From Candidatus Roslinia caecavium (GTDB taxonomy: Bacteria > Bacillota > Clostridia > Monoglobales > Monoglobaceae), in the NCBI GenBank assembly GCA_904419955.1, contig CAJFTO010000040.1, positions 24,538-62,853 on the forward strand: 38,316 nt of DNA. Direction: 5' to 3'. Below are positions 8,074 through 16,261 of the stretch, piece after piece. The notes beneath the pieces were generated by a model. It did not search any database and was not told the origin of the DNA. It worked only from the letters and a program-made list of their open reading frames with translations. Numbering within the stretch: the first letter of the stretch is position 1; each line of letters begins with the position of its first letter. The translations under genes and the position numbers were made by a program.

Positions 8074-9020
8074 TGGGAATTTTCAGTAAATTAAAACAGA
8101 GTCTTACAAAGACCAAGGAATCGATAAGCGAGAAGTTCGACAATGTGATCAAGGTATTTAAAAAGGTGGACGAGGAGCTGTTTGAAGAGCTTGAAGAGCA
8201 GCTCATAATGGCGGACGTCGGAGTCAATACGTCCATGGAGATAACCGAGCGGCTGAGAGAGGCGGCGAAGGAGAAGAAGATAGTGGACAGCTACGCCTTA
8301 AAGGGCGAACTCAACTCGATAATGCGGGATATCCTGACCGAGGGGACCGATTGTAAAATACACCTCGAGGGCAAGCCCGCGGTCATAATGGTGATAGGCG
8401 TAAACGGCGTGGGGAAGACGACGTCGATCGGCAAGATCGCGAATATGTACGCCAAACAGGGCAAGAAGGTAATAGTCGCGGCGGCGGACACCTTCAGAGC
8501 CGCGGCGATAGAACAGCTTGAGATATGGGCTCAGAGAGCCGGAGTGGATATAATAAAGCATCAGGACGGCTCGGATCCGGCTTCGGTCATATTCGACGCG
8601 GTAAACGCCGCTAAGGCGAGGGGAGCCGACCTGGTGCTCTGCGACACTGCGGGCAGACTCCATAACAAGAAGAATCTGATGGACGAGCTTAAGAAGATAT
8701 ACAGGATCTTAGATAGAGAGCTTCCGGATTCGAGCAAGGAGGTCTTGCTCGTGCTCGACGCGACCACCGGCCAGAACGCGGTGCAGCAGGCGATACAGTT
8801 CAAGGAGGCCGCCGATATAACGGGGATCATGCTGACCAAGCTCGACGGCACCGCCAAAGGCGGGATAGTTCTCGCGATCAAGAACGATTACGACATCCCG
8901 GTAAAACTGGTCGGCGTCGGAGAAGGCGTGGACGATATCGAGGAGTTCGATCCGATCGAGTTCGTGGACGCGATAGTCGAGGTGGACGAGAAGAACGAGC
9001 TCGAGTCTGAGGAGGCCTGA
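8073..9020 (+). CDS. ftsY: Signal recognition particle receptor FtsY
   Basis: FtsY docks SRP-ribosome complexes at the membrane and hydrolyses GTP together with Ffh. The 315-residue product has the NG domain only: N-domain helices, G1 GVNGVGKTTSIGK near residue 110, the DTFRAAA loop, G3 DTAGRLHNKKNLMDEL, G4 TKLDGTAKGG and the C-terminal GVGEGVDDIEEFD. The acidic A domain of proteobacterial FtsY is absent, as is normal for Firmicutes. Its ATG shares one base with the smc stop. In many Firmicutes ylxM-ffh follow; here they do not. Confidence 0.97.
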   Translation: MGIFSKLKQSLTKTKESISEKFDNVIKVFKKVDEELFEELEEQLIMADVGVNTSMEITERLREAAKEKKIVDSYALKGELNSIMRDILTEGTDCKIHLEGKPAVIMVIGVNGVGKTTSIGKIANMYAKQGKKVIVAAADTFRAAAIEQLEIWAQRAGVDIIKHQDGSDPASVIFDAVNAAKARGADLVLCDTAGRLHNKKNLMDELKKIYRILDRELPDSSKEVLLVLDATTGQNAVQQAIQFKEAADITGIMLTKLDGTAKGGIVLAIKNDYDIPVKLVGVGEGVDDIEEFDPIEFVDAIVEVDEKNELESEEA

Positions 9021-9143
9021 TTAATTGGGAATATGTAAAACGGGGTATAAATGAATTATTATGAATAATCATTCTTTACGCCGGATTTTTAGACGTGGAT
9101 TTGGAAGATATTTATAAACATATAAGTTTTTTGTTAAAAAAGC

Positions 9144-9172
9144 TTGCAAATTAAAAATGTTTGTGGTATCAT
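9144..9172 (+). promoter_or_regulatory. Promoter of rplS
   Basis: TTGCAA (9144-9149), 17-base spacer, TATCAT (9167-9172). It gives rplS its own transcript, with a leader of about 100 bases. Confidence 0.75.
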
Positions 9173-9179
9173 ATGGTGG

Positions 9180-9282
9180 TTGAAATCGGATAGTCCTCTG
9201 CCGCAAGTCGTCGGATAGGGTTTCGGCGGCGAATAAATCTCAAACCGGCGGTATGAATATCTTTGGAAGGAAAGGATAAAAA
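9180..9282 (+). promoter_or_regulatory. rplS 5' leader, possible L19 autoregulatory element
   Basis: About 100 bases lie between the predicted transcription start and the rplS ATG. A CCGC...GCGG stem can form across about 9200-9235 and the ribosome site GGAAGGAAAGG precedes the start. L19 leaders that feed back on rplS are known in Firmicutes; the match here is by position and foldability only. Confidence 0.35.
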
Positions 9283-9627
9283 ATGGATATTTTACAGCAG
9301 ATCACACAGGAACAGATCAGAACGGACCTGCCGCAGCTCAACATCGGCGATACGGTAAAGGTTTACGTAAAGGTAAAAGAGGGAACGAGAGAGAGAATAC
9401 AGATGTTCGAAGGTACTATCATCAAGAAGAACCACGGCGGCATCCAGGAGACCTTTACAGTAAGACGTATTTCTTACGGCGTAGGAGTCGAGAGAACCTT
9501 CCCGGTTAACTCGCCTAAGATAGACCGTATAGAAGTGGTAAGACACGGTAAAGTAAGACGCGCTAAACTCTACTATCTGCGCGACAGAGTCGGTAAAGCG
9601 GCTAAGGTTAAGGAAAAGCTTAAATAA
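9283..9627 (+). CDS. rplS: 50S ribosomal protein L19
   Basis: L19 lies at the 30S-50S interface. The 114-residue product is full length and has the family signature: [19 protein letters not shown] near the N-terminus, [16 protein letters not shown], the [18 protein letters not shown] centre and the C-terminal [19 protein letters not shown]. It is strongly initiated (GGAAGGAAAGG site) and has its own promoter. A stable hairpin follows the stop, so it may form a mostly separate transcription unit before lepB. Confidence 0.98.
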   Translation: MDILQQITQEQIRTDLPQLNIGDTVKVYVKVKEGTRERIQMFEGTIIKKNHGGIQETFTVRRISYGVGVERTFPVNSPKIDRIEVVRHGKVRRAKLYYLRDRVGKAAKVKEKLK

Positions 9628-9635
9628 GGAACTTG

Positions 9636-9667
9636 TAGTGGTGGTTATGATTGCGTAATCACCACTA
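9636..9667 (+). terminator. Hairpin after rplS, probable terminator or attenuator
   Basis: Arms TAGTGGTGGTTA and TAATCACCACTA (12 pairs, one G-U) enclose an 8-base loop. Only a short T-run follows. A second perfect palindrome (ATTATGAAT-C-ATTCATAAT) follows at about 9673-9691. Partial read-through to lepB is likely. Confidence 0.55.
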
Positions 9668-9776
9668 TTTAGCATTATGAATCATTCATAATTGCGTTTT
9701 GTGTCACTGGAGTTAAGTTTAAGTATTGTGATTGCCGATAGTATGATTGGTTACAATATTAAGGAGGATGAAACTT

Positions 9777-11060
9777 GTGGCAAACGATAGAGACAGAGAA
9801 AATAAGAGGATAGACGATCTGTTCGGCGGCGGAGGCGCGTCGGGGTCGTCTCAGCCTATGAACGTCAGCGAACAGACCGACGCGATGCTCAGAGAGATCG
9901 AGGAGCGAAGAGCGCGTCGGGCGGCGCGGCAGAGAGAGCTTGCCGAACAGGTCAGAGCCGAAGAGGAAGCGGCGAAAAGACGCCGCGAACGCGCTCAGGA
10001 GCTTGCGGGTAAGGTAGGCGGCGCGTCGGAGCCTAAGCCCGGCGTAGTCAATTCAAAGGACGTCAGAATGCCGAGAGTCCAAAACGCCAAGCCGGAGACC
10101 GGCAGTATTCCGATAATCAGACAGGAAGTCTCGGGCGGCGCGGGCATGAGCGGCGCGGCGGCGGGCGGAAATACCGCGGCCGGGAGACCGGCGCCAAAGC
10201 CGAGGGCTAAGGTTAAGGCCAGCGACACCGCGAGGATACCTAAAGTAAACGAGGCCGAGCTGAAGAGAACTGCCGAAGCTGAACGGAGCGCAAGAGCCGC
10301 GCGGCCGGCGGGAGAGCAAAAGAGGGCGTCGTCAGGGATCGGACGCGGGGAGAGCGCCGATCGCCGAAGACAGAGAGACAGAAAATCTAATAATGGCGGA
10401 AGGAAAGATATGAGAAAAGAAAAAGTAAATTGGGTAAAGGAGCTGCGTGATTGGGTGATAGCGATAGCTATAGCCGTTATCGTCGCTTTGCTTATAAGGA
10501 ACTTTGTGTTTACGCTTGTAACGGTCGAGGGCAGATCAATGGAGCCTTCCCTCTCAAGCGGCGACAGGCTTTATGTAAACAGGTTGTTTTATAGTCCGCA
10601 GAAGGGCGACGTCGTGATCTTCAGACCGGCGAGCGATCCGGATCGTCCGTACGTTAAGCGCGTGATAGCTACCGAGGGCGATACGATATACATCGATTTC
10701 GAGACGGGCGACGTATACGTCAACGACGAGATAATAGACGAGCCGTATATAAACAATCCGACCACAAGAACGGGTTCGTATATCATGGAGCTTATAGCTA
10801 ACGGACAATACAGCAGAGAAAATCCGATAGTTATCGAAGAGGGACATATGTTCGTAATGGGAGATAACAGGAATAACAGTACGGACAGCCGCATAATAGG
10901 TCAGATACCGGAGGACGAGATCATAGGCGGAGCGGTATTCAGATTCTGGCCGCTCAATAAGTTCGGTTCGGTATCATACGACGAGGCGGCGCTTATACTC
11001 GACGACGAGACCAAGACGGCGCTCGAGGACGCCGCGCAGGACGAATCGAGATTTATGTAG
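9777..11060 (+). CDS. lepB: Signal peptidase I with long basic N-terminal extension
   Basis: This peptidase removes signal peptides from exported proteins at the outer face of the membrane. The best start is GTG 9777, nine bases after AAGGAGG, giving 427 residues. Residues 1-210 are low-complexity, rich in Arg, Ala, Glu and Gly, and predicted cytoplasmic; a single membrane segment (WVIAIAIAVIVALLI) follows, then the catalytic Ser254 in GRSMEPS, Lys294 in YVKRVIATEGD and box E GDNRNNSTDSR. The Ser-Lys spacing of 40 equals that in B. subtilis SipS. An in-frame ATG at 10410 with an AAGG site six bases upstream would give a 216-residue enzyme with Ser43 and Lys83. Neighbours rplS and rbgA are the usual ones. 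Confidence 0.93.
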   Translation: MANDRDRENKRIDDLFGGGGASGSSQPMNVSEQTDAMLREIEERRARRAARQRELAEQVRAEEEAAKRRRERAQELAGKVGGASEPKPGVVNSKDVRMPRVQNAKPETGSIPIIRQEVSGGAGMSGAAAGGNTAAGRPAPKPRAKVKASDTARIPKVNEAELKRTAEAERSARAARPAGEQKRASSGIGRGESADRRRQRDRKSNNGGRKDMRKEKVNWVKELRDWVIAIAIAVIVALLIRNFVFTLVTVEGRSMEPSLSSGDRLYVNRLFYSPQKGDVVIFRPASDPDRPYVKRVIATEGDTIYIDFETGDVYVNDEIIDEPYINNPTTRTGSYIMELIANGQYSRENPIVIEEGHMFVMGDNRNNSTDSRIIGQIPEDEIIGGAVFRFWPLNKFGSVSYDEAALILDDETKTALEDAAQDESRFM

Positions 11061-11237
11061 AATAAGCTGAGGCGCCTCGCGGCCGCAAAAAATATATTCC
11101 GCGACCGCAAGAACGAGCGTCGACAGACATATGGTCGCGACTCTTTAGTATATGAGCCGCGGCCTTAATAATATATGCGCCGCGCATAATACAAAAGAAT
11201 ATTCGACGCGGCGTAGCGAGAACGATCGGAGGTTAAT

Positions 11238-12128
11238 ATGAATTTACAGTGGTTTCCGGGACACATGTCCAAAACTCGGAGAATGATACAGGAGAACCTC
11301 AAGCTTGTGGACGTGGTCATAGAGCTTGTGGACGCGAGGGCGCCGCTGTCGTCAAGAAACCCCGACGTGGACGAGATCGTCGGAAGCAAGCCGAGGATAA
11401 TCGTTATAAACAAAGCCGATATGGCGGACGAGAAGGCCAATAAGGCGTGGGTCGATCATTTCAATAAGAACGGCGCTATAGCAATTTCGGCGGACAGCCG
11501 AAGCGGCAAGGGCTTATCCAGGCTAAATCCCGCGATAGACCGGGCCTTGGCTGATAAGTTCAAACGCGACGCCGCTAAGGGGATGCGGCGCCATTCGGTC
11601 AAGATGATGGTCATAGGCATCCCTAACGTCGGCAAGTCGTCGTTTATTAACAGATTGTCCGGAAGGAGCGCCGCTAAGACGGGCGACCGTCCGGGCGTTA
11701 CCCAGACCAAGCAGTGGATCAGGATCGCGGGAAAGTACGAGCTTTTGGACACCCCGGGTATATTGTGGCCTAAATTCGAGAGCCAGGAGGACGCGAGAAA
11801 GATAGCGTTTACCGGCGGGATCAAGGACGAGATCATGGACGTCGAGGAGCTCGCCTGTTATTTGCTCGACTTTTTAAAAGTTGATTACGCCGCTAATCTT
11901 AAGACGGTATACAAGATAGACGAGGCAGTAGATCTGTCGGCCGAGCCGGGCTACGAGCTTTTGGAGATGATAGGCAGAAAGCGCGGCTGTATCGTATCCG
12001 GCGGCGAGATCGATACGTTCAGAGCGGCTAATCTTATTTTAGACGATTTCAGAGCCGCTAAGATAGGCCGGATCACGCTTGAACTTCCCGAGGACGGCGA
12101 AGAACGCCCGACGGGAGCGACGGAATAA
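11238..12128 (+). CDS. rbgA: Ribosome biogenesis GTPase RbgA (YlqF)
   Basis: RbgA is a circularly permuted GTPase needed for a late step of 50S assembly. The 296-residue product shows the permuted order: G4 NKADMAD near residue 58, then G1 GIPNVGKSS near residue 130, G2 with GVTQTKQW and G3 DTPGILWP near 174-181. The N-terminus MNLQWFPGHMSKTRRMI is a family hallmark. The ATG has a GGAGG site 5-9 bases upstream. The 177 bases between lepB and this gene hold several GC-rich inverted repeats but no gene. Confidence 0.96.
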   Translation: MNLQWFPGHMSKTRRMIQENLKLVDVVIELVDARAPLSSRNPDVDEIVGSKPRIIVINKADMADEKANKAWVDHFNKNGAIAISADSRSGKGLSRLNPAIDRALADKFKRDAAKGMRRHSVKMMVIGIPNVGKSSFINRLSGRSAAKTGDRPGVTQTKQWIRIAGKYELLDTPGILWPKFESQEDARKIAFTGGIKDEIMDVEELACYLLDFLKVDYAANLKTVYKIDEAVDLSAEPGYELLEMIGRKRGCIVSGGEIDTFRAANLILDDFRAAKIGRITLELPEDGEERPTGATE

Positions 12129-12148
12129 AACTTAATTTGATACCAGGC

Positions 12149-12192
12149 AGGTTTGCAAGGACTCGAGCGCTCTTTGCAGACCTTTTTATTTT
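12149..12192 (+). terminator. Rho-independent terminator of rbgA
   Basis: Arms AGGTTTGCAAGG (12149-12160) and CTTTGCAGACCT (12172-12183) pair over 12 positions with two G-U pairs, followed by TTTTTATTTT. Confidence 0.82.
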
Positions 12193-12214
12193 GTATAATA
12201 TGTAATATCGGGGT

Positions 12215-12242
12215 TTGCAAAGTAGGGAGCGAATGGTATAAT
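12215..12242 (+). promoter_or_regulatory. Promoter of rnhB-yraN
   Basis: TTGCAA (12215-12220), 16-base spacer, TATAAT (12237-12242), located between the rbgA terminator and rnhB. Further TATAAT-like boxes nearby make the exact start uncertain. Confidence 0.55.
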
Positions 12243-12328
12243 TATAATATGATATGCTTATGGCGTTATTATGTGGAAAAATAATTTGAGCCGATAGAGA
12301 AAACAGGTTTGGGAAGGATTGTGAAGAT

Positions 12329-12949
12329 ATGGATAATACGATAGATATGCTCGCGCTTGAGGAGGAGCTCAGAGCGGGCGGGATAAACGTTATAGCCGGG
12401 ATAGACGAAGCGGGACGTGGACCCTTAGCGGGACCTGTTTGCGCCGCCGCGGTTATCCTGCCCGCGGGACTTAAGATAGACGGTATAAACGACTCCAAAA
12501 AGCTCAGCGAAAAGAAGCGGGAAAAACTGTACGACGAGATAACCGAGAAAGCGTTGGCGTATTCGGTCGAATTTGTTTGGCAGGATACGATCGACGAGAT
12601 AAATATAAGGCGGGCGACTCATCTTGCGATGCAGAATGCGGCGGATAATTTGAAGATCCGACCCGATCTTTTGATAGTGGACGGAAACGACAAGCTTCCG
12701 TTTGACATACCTTCCGAGTATATTATAAAGGGGGACGCGAAATCGCAGTCGATCGCCGCGGCCTCGATTTTGGCAAAGGTTACCCGAGACAGGTATATGA
12801 TAAGTATCGACGATAAGTACCCGGAATATATGTTCAAGAAGCACAAGGGATACGCTACCAAGATCCATATGGAGGCGATACGAAAATACGGGCTTTGCGA
12901 GTTACATAGAAGGACGTTTATCACCGATAAGGTGTTGGGAAAAGTATAA
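12329..12949 (+). CDS. rnhB: Ribonuclease HII
   Basis: RNase HII cuts the RNA strand of RNA-DNA hybrids and at single ribonucleotides in DNA. The 206-residue product has the metal-binding IDEAGRGPLAGPV near residues 24-36, DSKKLSEKKRE, the LLIVDGNDK aspartate near residue 117 and GDAKSQSIAAASILAKVTRDRYM. Length is normal. The stop overlaps the yraN start in TAATG. The rnhB-yraN pair downstream of rbgA is the conserved Firmicute arrangement. Confidence 0.96.
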   Translation: MDNTIDMLALEEELRAGGINVIAGIDEAGRGPLAGPVCAAAVILPAGLKIDGINDSKKLSEKKREKLYDEITEKALAYSVEFVWQDTIDEINIRRATHLAMQNAADNLKIRPDLLIVDGNDKLPFDIPSEYIIKGDAKSQSIAAASILAKVTRDRYMISIDDKYPEYMFKKHKGYATKIHMEAIRKYGLCELHRRTFITDKVLGKV

Positions 12950-13350
12950 TGGACAAATATAGATTGAGCTTAGGTTTTTTCGGAGAAGAAAAAGCGGCGG
13001 AATATCTTAATCTGGACGGATATAAGATATTGGAGCGAAATTACCGCTGCGAATACGGCGAGATAGATATTATCGCCTCGCGCGGTAAGACGTTATGTTT
13101 TGTTGAAGTAAAGACCAGGAGCGACAACAAATTCGGCGCGCCCATAGAAGCGGTGGAGGCGCTGAAACGGCGGAGGATGTATAAAACCGCCAAGGCGTAT
13201 ATGGCGGCTCGTCCGGATACCCGCGGCTTCGAGGCGGTCAGATTCGACGCTTTCGAGGTATTCGCCGAGAAACAGGGGAACGGATTTATTCTCTGCGATA
13301 TAAAATATTGGAAGAATATAATAGAAGACGCGTCTGCGTTTGAAGAATAA
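12949..13350 (+). CDS. yraN: YraN-family (UPF0102) nuclease-fold protein
   Basis: The 133-residue product belongs to the YraN/UPF0102 family, which has a restriction-endonuclease-like fold and is linked to recombination or repair, though the role is not settled. The active-site pattern is visible: LGFFGEEKAAEYL at the N-terminus, the Asp of GEIDIIA near residue 44, and FVEVKTRS near residues 57-64. It is coupled to rnhB by a one-base overlap. Confidence 0.92.
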   Translation: MDKYRLSLGFFGEEKAAEYLNLDGYKILERNYRCEYGEIDIIASRGKTLCFVEVKTRSDNKFGAPIEAVEALKRRRMYKTAKAYMAARPDTRGFEAVRFDAFEVFAEKQGNGFILCDIKYWKNIIEDASAFEE

Positions 13351-13384
13351 CGATCCGATCGGACGCGAAACGGGAGGTGAAGCG

Positions 13385-13414
13385 GATCGGCGGGTTACCG
13401 GCCGATCGTTTTTA
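13385..13414 (+). terminator. Terminator-like hairpin directly before the dipeptidase start
   Basis: GATCGGC (13385-13391) pairs with GCCGATC (13401-13407), with inner GG/CC pairs, and is followed by GTTTTTA. It would end the rnhB-yraN transcript or act as a switch for the next gene, whose ATG comes at 13416 with no ribosome site between. Confidence 0.6.
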
Positions 13415-13415
13415 T

Positions 13416-14384
13416 ATGGAAAGAATAATATTCGACGCGCACTGCGACACTATCTACGAACTGCGAGAAAGAGGCACCCGTCTTAGAAGCAACGATCTAT
13501 GCGTCGATCTTACGAGGATTGGAGACTACGACGGCTATATACAGGTTTTCGCCGCGTATATCGATCGCGAGAGGATAAAGAAGCGCCCGTTCGGAGACTG
13601 CGTAGACGCTTTTAAGGAGTGCGATAATCTGCTCGGGCTGTATTATGCTGAAGCTGAAAAGAACGCGGATATGCTCGCGACCTGCGCGGACTTCGGCGGT
13701 ATACTGAATGCGTTGGGGGAGAAGAAGACGGCGGGGATACTCGCGATAGAGGGCGCGGACGCCTTGGAGGGAGAGCTGAGTAACCTGAATTATTTTTACG
13801 ACAGGGGCGTGAGGCTGATAACCCTGACTTGGAACCACGATAACGAGATTTCGGGGAGTATAGCGGGAGACACGGGAGCGGGATTGACCGACTTTGGCAG
13901 GGAGGTCGTATGCTCCATGTTTAAAATGGGAATAATCGTAGACGTATCGCATATCTCTAAAAGAGGTTTTTGGGACGTATACGAACTGGCTAAGAAATAT
14001 AACAAGCCCTTCGTCGCGTCTCATTCAAACGCGTATTCAATTTGCGCGCATCCGCGGAATTTGGACGACGAGCAGATAGAGGCGATAGTCGAGACCGGCG
14101 GATGTATTGGGATAAATTTCTACGCCGATTTTCTCTCGGAGAAGGGAGAAGCGGGAGTCGACGATATATTAAAACATATGGAACATATGATAAAGCTTGG
14201 CGCCGAGAGGAATATCGGGTTTGGGACAGACTTCGACGGGATGAGCAGGACGCCGTCTGGCGTCCCGGGCGTCCAAAGCATGGGAGCCGTTATAGCGAGA
14301 ATGGAGAAAAGAGGATTTTCACAAGAATTTGTTGAAAACATTAGTTATTATAATTTTTTGAACTGTTTTAGAAAAATTTTGTGA
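13416..14384 (+). CDS. Membrane dipeptidase-like metallopeptidase (family M19)
   Basis: M19 enzymes are two-zinc dipeptidases; bacterial members cleave dipeptides, sometimes D-configured. Taken from ATG 13416 the product is 322 residues and begins MERIIFDAHCDT, the usual start of the family with the HxD zinc ligands. Further ligands and signatures are EGADALEG, the VDVSHIS and FVASHSNAYSICAHPRNL region, and GFGTDFDG near the C-terminus. The start is unsure: a GTG at 13377 in frame overlaps a GGGAGG sequence, and between it and the ATG lies a stable hairpin. The coding match favours 13416. The product may be slightly short at its C-terminus, ending FLNCFRKIL. Confidence 0.88.
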   Translation: MERIIFDAHCDTIYELRERGTRLRSNDLCVDLTRIGDYDGYIQVFAAYIDRERIKKRPFGDCVDAFKECDNLLGLYYAEAEKNADMLATCADFGGILNALGEKKTAGILAIEGADALEGELSNLNYFYDRGVRLITLTWNHDNEISGSIAGDTGAGLTDFGREVVCSMFKMGIIVDVSHISKRGFWDVYELAKKYNKPFVASHSNAYSICAHPRNLDDEQIEAIVETGGCIGINFYADFLSEKGEAGVDDILKHMEHMIKLGAERNIGFGTDFDGMSRTPSGVPGVQSMGAVIARMEKRGFSQEFVENISYYNFLNCFRKIL

Positions 14385-14393
14385 AAAATGTCA

Positions 14394-14422
14394 TTGCCTT
14401 TTATTGGCGTTTATATTAAAAT
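14394..14422 (+). promoter_or_regulatory. Possible promoter of the aminotransferase gene
   Basis: TTGCCT, 17-base spacer, TAAAAT. The leader of about 180 bases that follows has several GC-rich inverted segments and two copies of TAAGATCC (about 14459 and 14536), but no riboswitch that I recognise. Confidence 0.4.
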
Positions 14423-14608
14423 ATAGCTTATGTATATGATATATGCGCGCGGTTTGCGTAAGATCCAGCTTTGCGAGCCGCGTGGAAAATTACGGCCGCT
14501 GCGATAAAGCGACGCCGAAGCCAAAGAGCCGGGTCTTAAGATCCGTTTGGTAAAAGCTTAGGTTCGGGTTTTATTGTTTAAGCGGTATAAAAATTGGAGG
14601 TCGTATTT

Positions 14609-15841
14609 ATGTCACTATTTATTTCGAAAAAAGCCAGAAGCATCAGCCCTTCGCCTACTCTTGCGATAGATTCTAAGTACAAGAAGATGAAGAAGGACGG
14701 CATACCCGTAGTAGGATTCGGAGCGGGCGAGCCCGACTTCGACACGCCGGAGAATATCAAGCGGGCGGGTATCGAGGCTATCAATAATAATTTCACGCGT
14801 TACACGCCCGCGTCGGGAACGCTCGAGCTTAAGCAGGCTATTTGCGATAAGATCAAAAGAGACGCCGGTTTGGAATATACGACCGGAAACATAATAGTAA
14901 GCAACGGCGGAAAACACGCGCTTACAAATATATTTATGTGCATCTGCGACCCGGGCGACGAGGTCATAATCCCCGCTCCGTACTGGGTCAGCTATCCTGA
15001 GATGGTCAAGATGGCGGACGGCGTTCCGACGTTTATCGAAACGACCGAAGAGGCCGGATTCAAGTTCACGGCTAAGCAGCTTGAAGACGCTATAACCGAC
15101 AAGACGAGAGCCCTGGTTCTCAATTCCCCGAGCAATCCTACGGGTATGGTATATACCAAGGCTGAGCTTGAGGAAATAGCTAAGGTCTGCGTAGAGCATA
15201 ATATTTACGTTATATTCGACGAGATCTATGAAAAATTGGTATACGAGGGAGAGCATGTAAATATAGCGACGCTCGGCGAGGATATTAAAAAGCTCACGTT
15301 TATAGTCAACGGAATGGCGAAGGCTTACTGCATGACCGGCTGGAGAATCGGTTACGTAGCGGCTGAGAAGGAGCTCGTAAAGGCTATGGCCAATATGCAG
15401 AGCAACGCGACGTCTAACCCCAATTCTATCGCTCAGTACGCGTCGGTGGAGGCGCTAAACGGCGATCAGAGTACGATCGACGTTATGAAGGCGGAGTACG
15501 TCAAGAGAAGAGATTACATGGTTGAGAGAATAAACTCGATCGACGGAATAAGCTGCCTCAACCCGCACGGCGCGTTCTATATTTTCATGAACGTTAAGGG
15601 CGCTTTGGGCAAAGAGCATTACGGAAAGATGATAAATACGGCCGACGAGCTCTGCGTGGATATGCTGGATAGGGCGCTTGTGGCAATGGTGCCGAGCGAG
15701 GGCTTCGGTATCGAAGGTTACGTTCGTCTCTCTTACGCGACCTCGATGGAGACCATTAAGGAAGGTTTGGATAGGATAGAGAAATACTTGAAAGGCGAAT
15801 ATTCGCAGGTCAAGTTCAGCGACAACACGCTCGAAGCGTAA
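14609..15841 (+). CDS. PLP-dependent aminotransferase, aspartate aminotransferase type
   Basis: This class I/II fold-type I aminotransferase probably moves amino groups between aspartate (or a related amino acid) and 2-oxoglutarate. The start is ATG 14609, eight bases after GGAGG, giving 410 residues. Visible are the N-terminal SISPSPTLAID and GFGAGEPDFDTP, SNGGKHALTN for phosphate binding, NSPSNPTGMVY, DEIYEKLVY, the PLP lysine Lys238 in NGMAKAYCMTGWRIGY and the C-terminal RLSYATS with the substrate-carboxylate Arg. Exact substrate cannot be fixed from sequence. It is followed by a strong terminator and is probably transcribed alone. Confidence 0.92.
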   Translation: MSLFISKKARSISPSPTLAIDSKYKKMKKDGIPVVGFGAGEPDFDTPENIKRAGIEAINNNFTRYTPASGTLELKQAICDKIKRDAGLEYTTGNIIVSNGGKHALTNIFMCICDPGDEVIIPAPYWVSYPEMVKMADGVPTFIETTEEAGFKFTAKQLEDAITDKTRALVLNSPSNPTGMVYTKAELEEIAKVCVEHNIYVIFDEIYEKLVYEGEHVNIATLGEDIKKLTFIVNGMAKAYCMTGWRIGYVAAEKELVKAMANMQSNATSNPNSIAQYASVEALNGDQSTIDVMKAEYVKRRDYMVERINSIDGISCLNPHGAFYIFMNVKGALGKEHYGKMINTADELCVDMLDRALVAMVPSEGFGIEGYVRLSYATSMETIKEGLDRIEKYLKGEYSQVKFSDNTLEA

Positions 15842-15912
15842 CGCGGCTCTTAAGACCGCGCGGCGTTATGTTCGTTCGCGGCGGTCGGTTTAGAATATAT
15901 TGTGAAATTAAA

Positions 15913-15953
15913 AAAGGGATCGGGCGAGATAAACGCTCGATCTCTTTGTTTTT
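15913..15953 (+). terminator. Rho-independent terminator of the aminotransferase gene
   Basis: Arms AAAGGGATCGGGCG and CGCTCGATCTCTTT (14 pairs, G-U in places) with a 7-base loop, followed by GTTTTT. Confidence 0.9.
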
Positions 15954-16053
15954 CAGCCGCGGCGCTTGCCGGTTCTAAAGCAGGCGCTTGCGATATAAAG
16001 CTGAAGTTAGTTGGAAAAATAAGTTTTTCTGAAAAGCGTCCGCTCGCCGCTTT

Positions 16054-16224
16054 CTACTTTTCTATAAATTCCTTATGATACTTCTCAAGGATATCGAGGG
16101 TTATCCCCGAAGACATGCTTGTGAGCGTTTTCGCCAATCTTCCGAGTTCGTCGTCCGGAAGCTTGACGGAGCTGTAATATTCGGTGAGTTCTTTCTTGAA
16201 TTCTTCAAATGTTTTGTTCGGCAT
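16054..16224 (-). CDS. Small hypothetical protein, 56 residues
   Basis: A short gene with a clear GGAGG site five bases before its ATG at 16224. The product begins MPNKTFEEFKKELTEYY and ends KYHKEFIEK; it is charged, lacks cysteines and membrane segments and looks helical. It is the last member of a minus-strand cluster of small genes, about 37 bases after the zinc-ribbon gene. No family recognised. Codon use resembles the chromosomal neighbours. Confidence 0.65.
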   Translation of the reverse strand: MPNKTFEEFKKELTEYYSSVKLPDDELGRLAKTLTSMSSGITLDILEKYHKEFIEK

Positions 16225-16261
16225 GGTTTCCTCCGTTGGTTAGATATTGCTTTTTGGAGAT

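Noticed and set aside
14440-14590. Riboswitch or T-box upstream of the aminotransferase gene
   Set aside because: GC-rich inverted segments exist, but no T-box core sequence or known riboswitch motif could be recognised.
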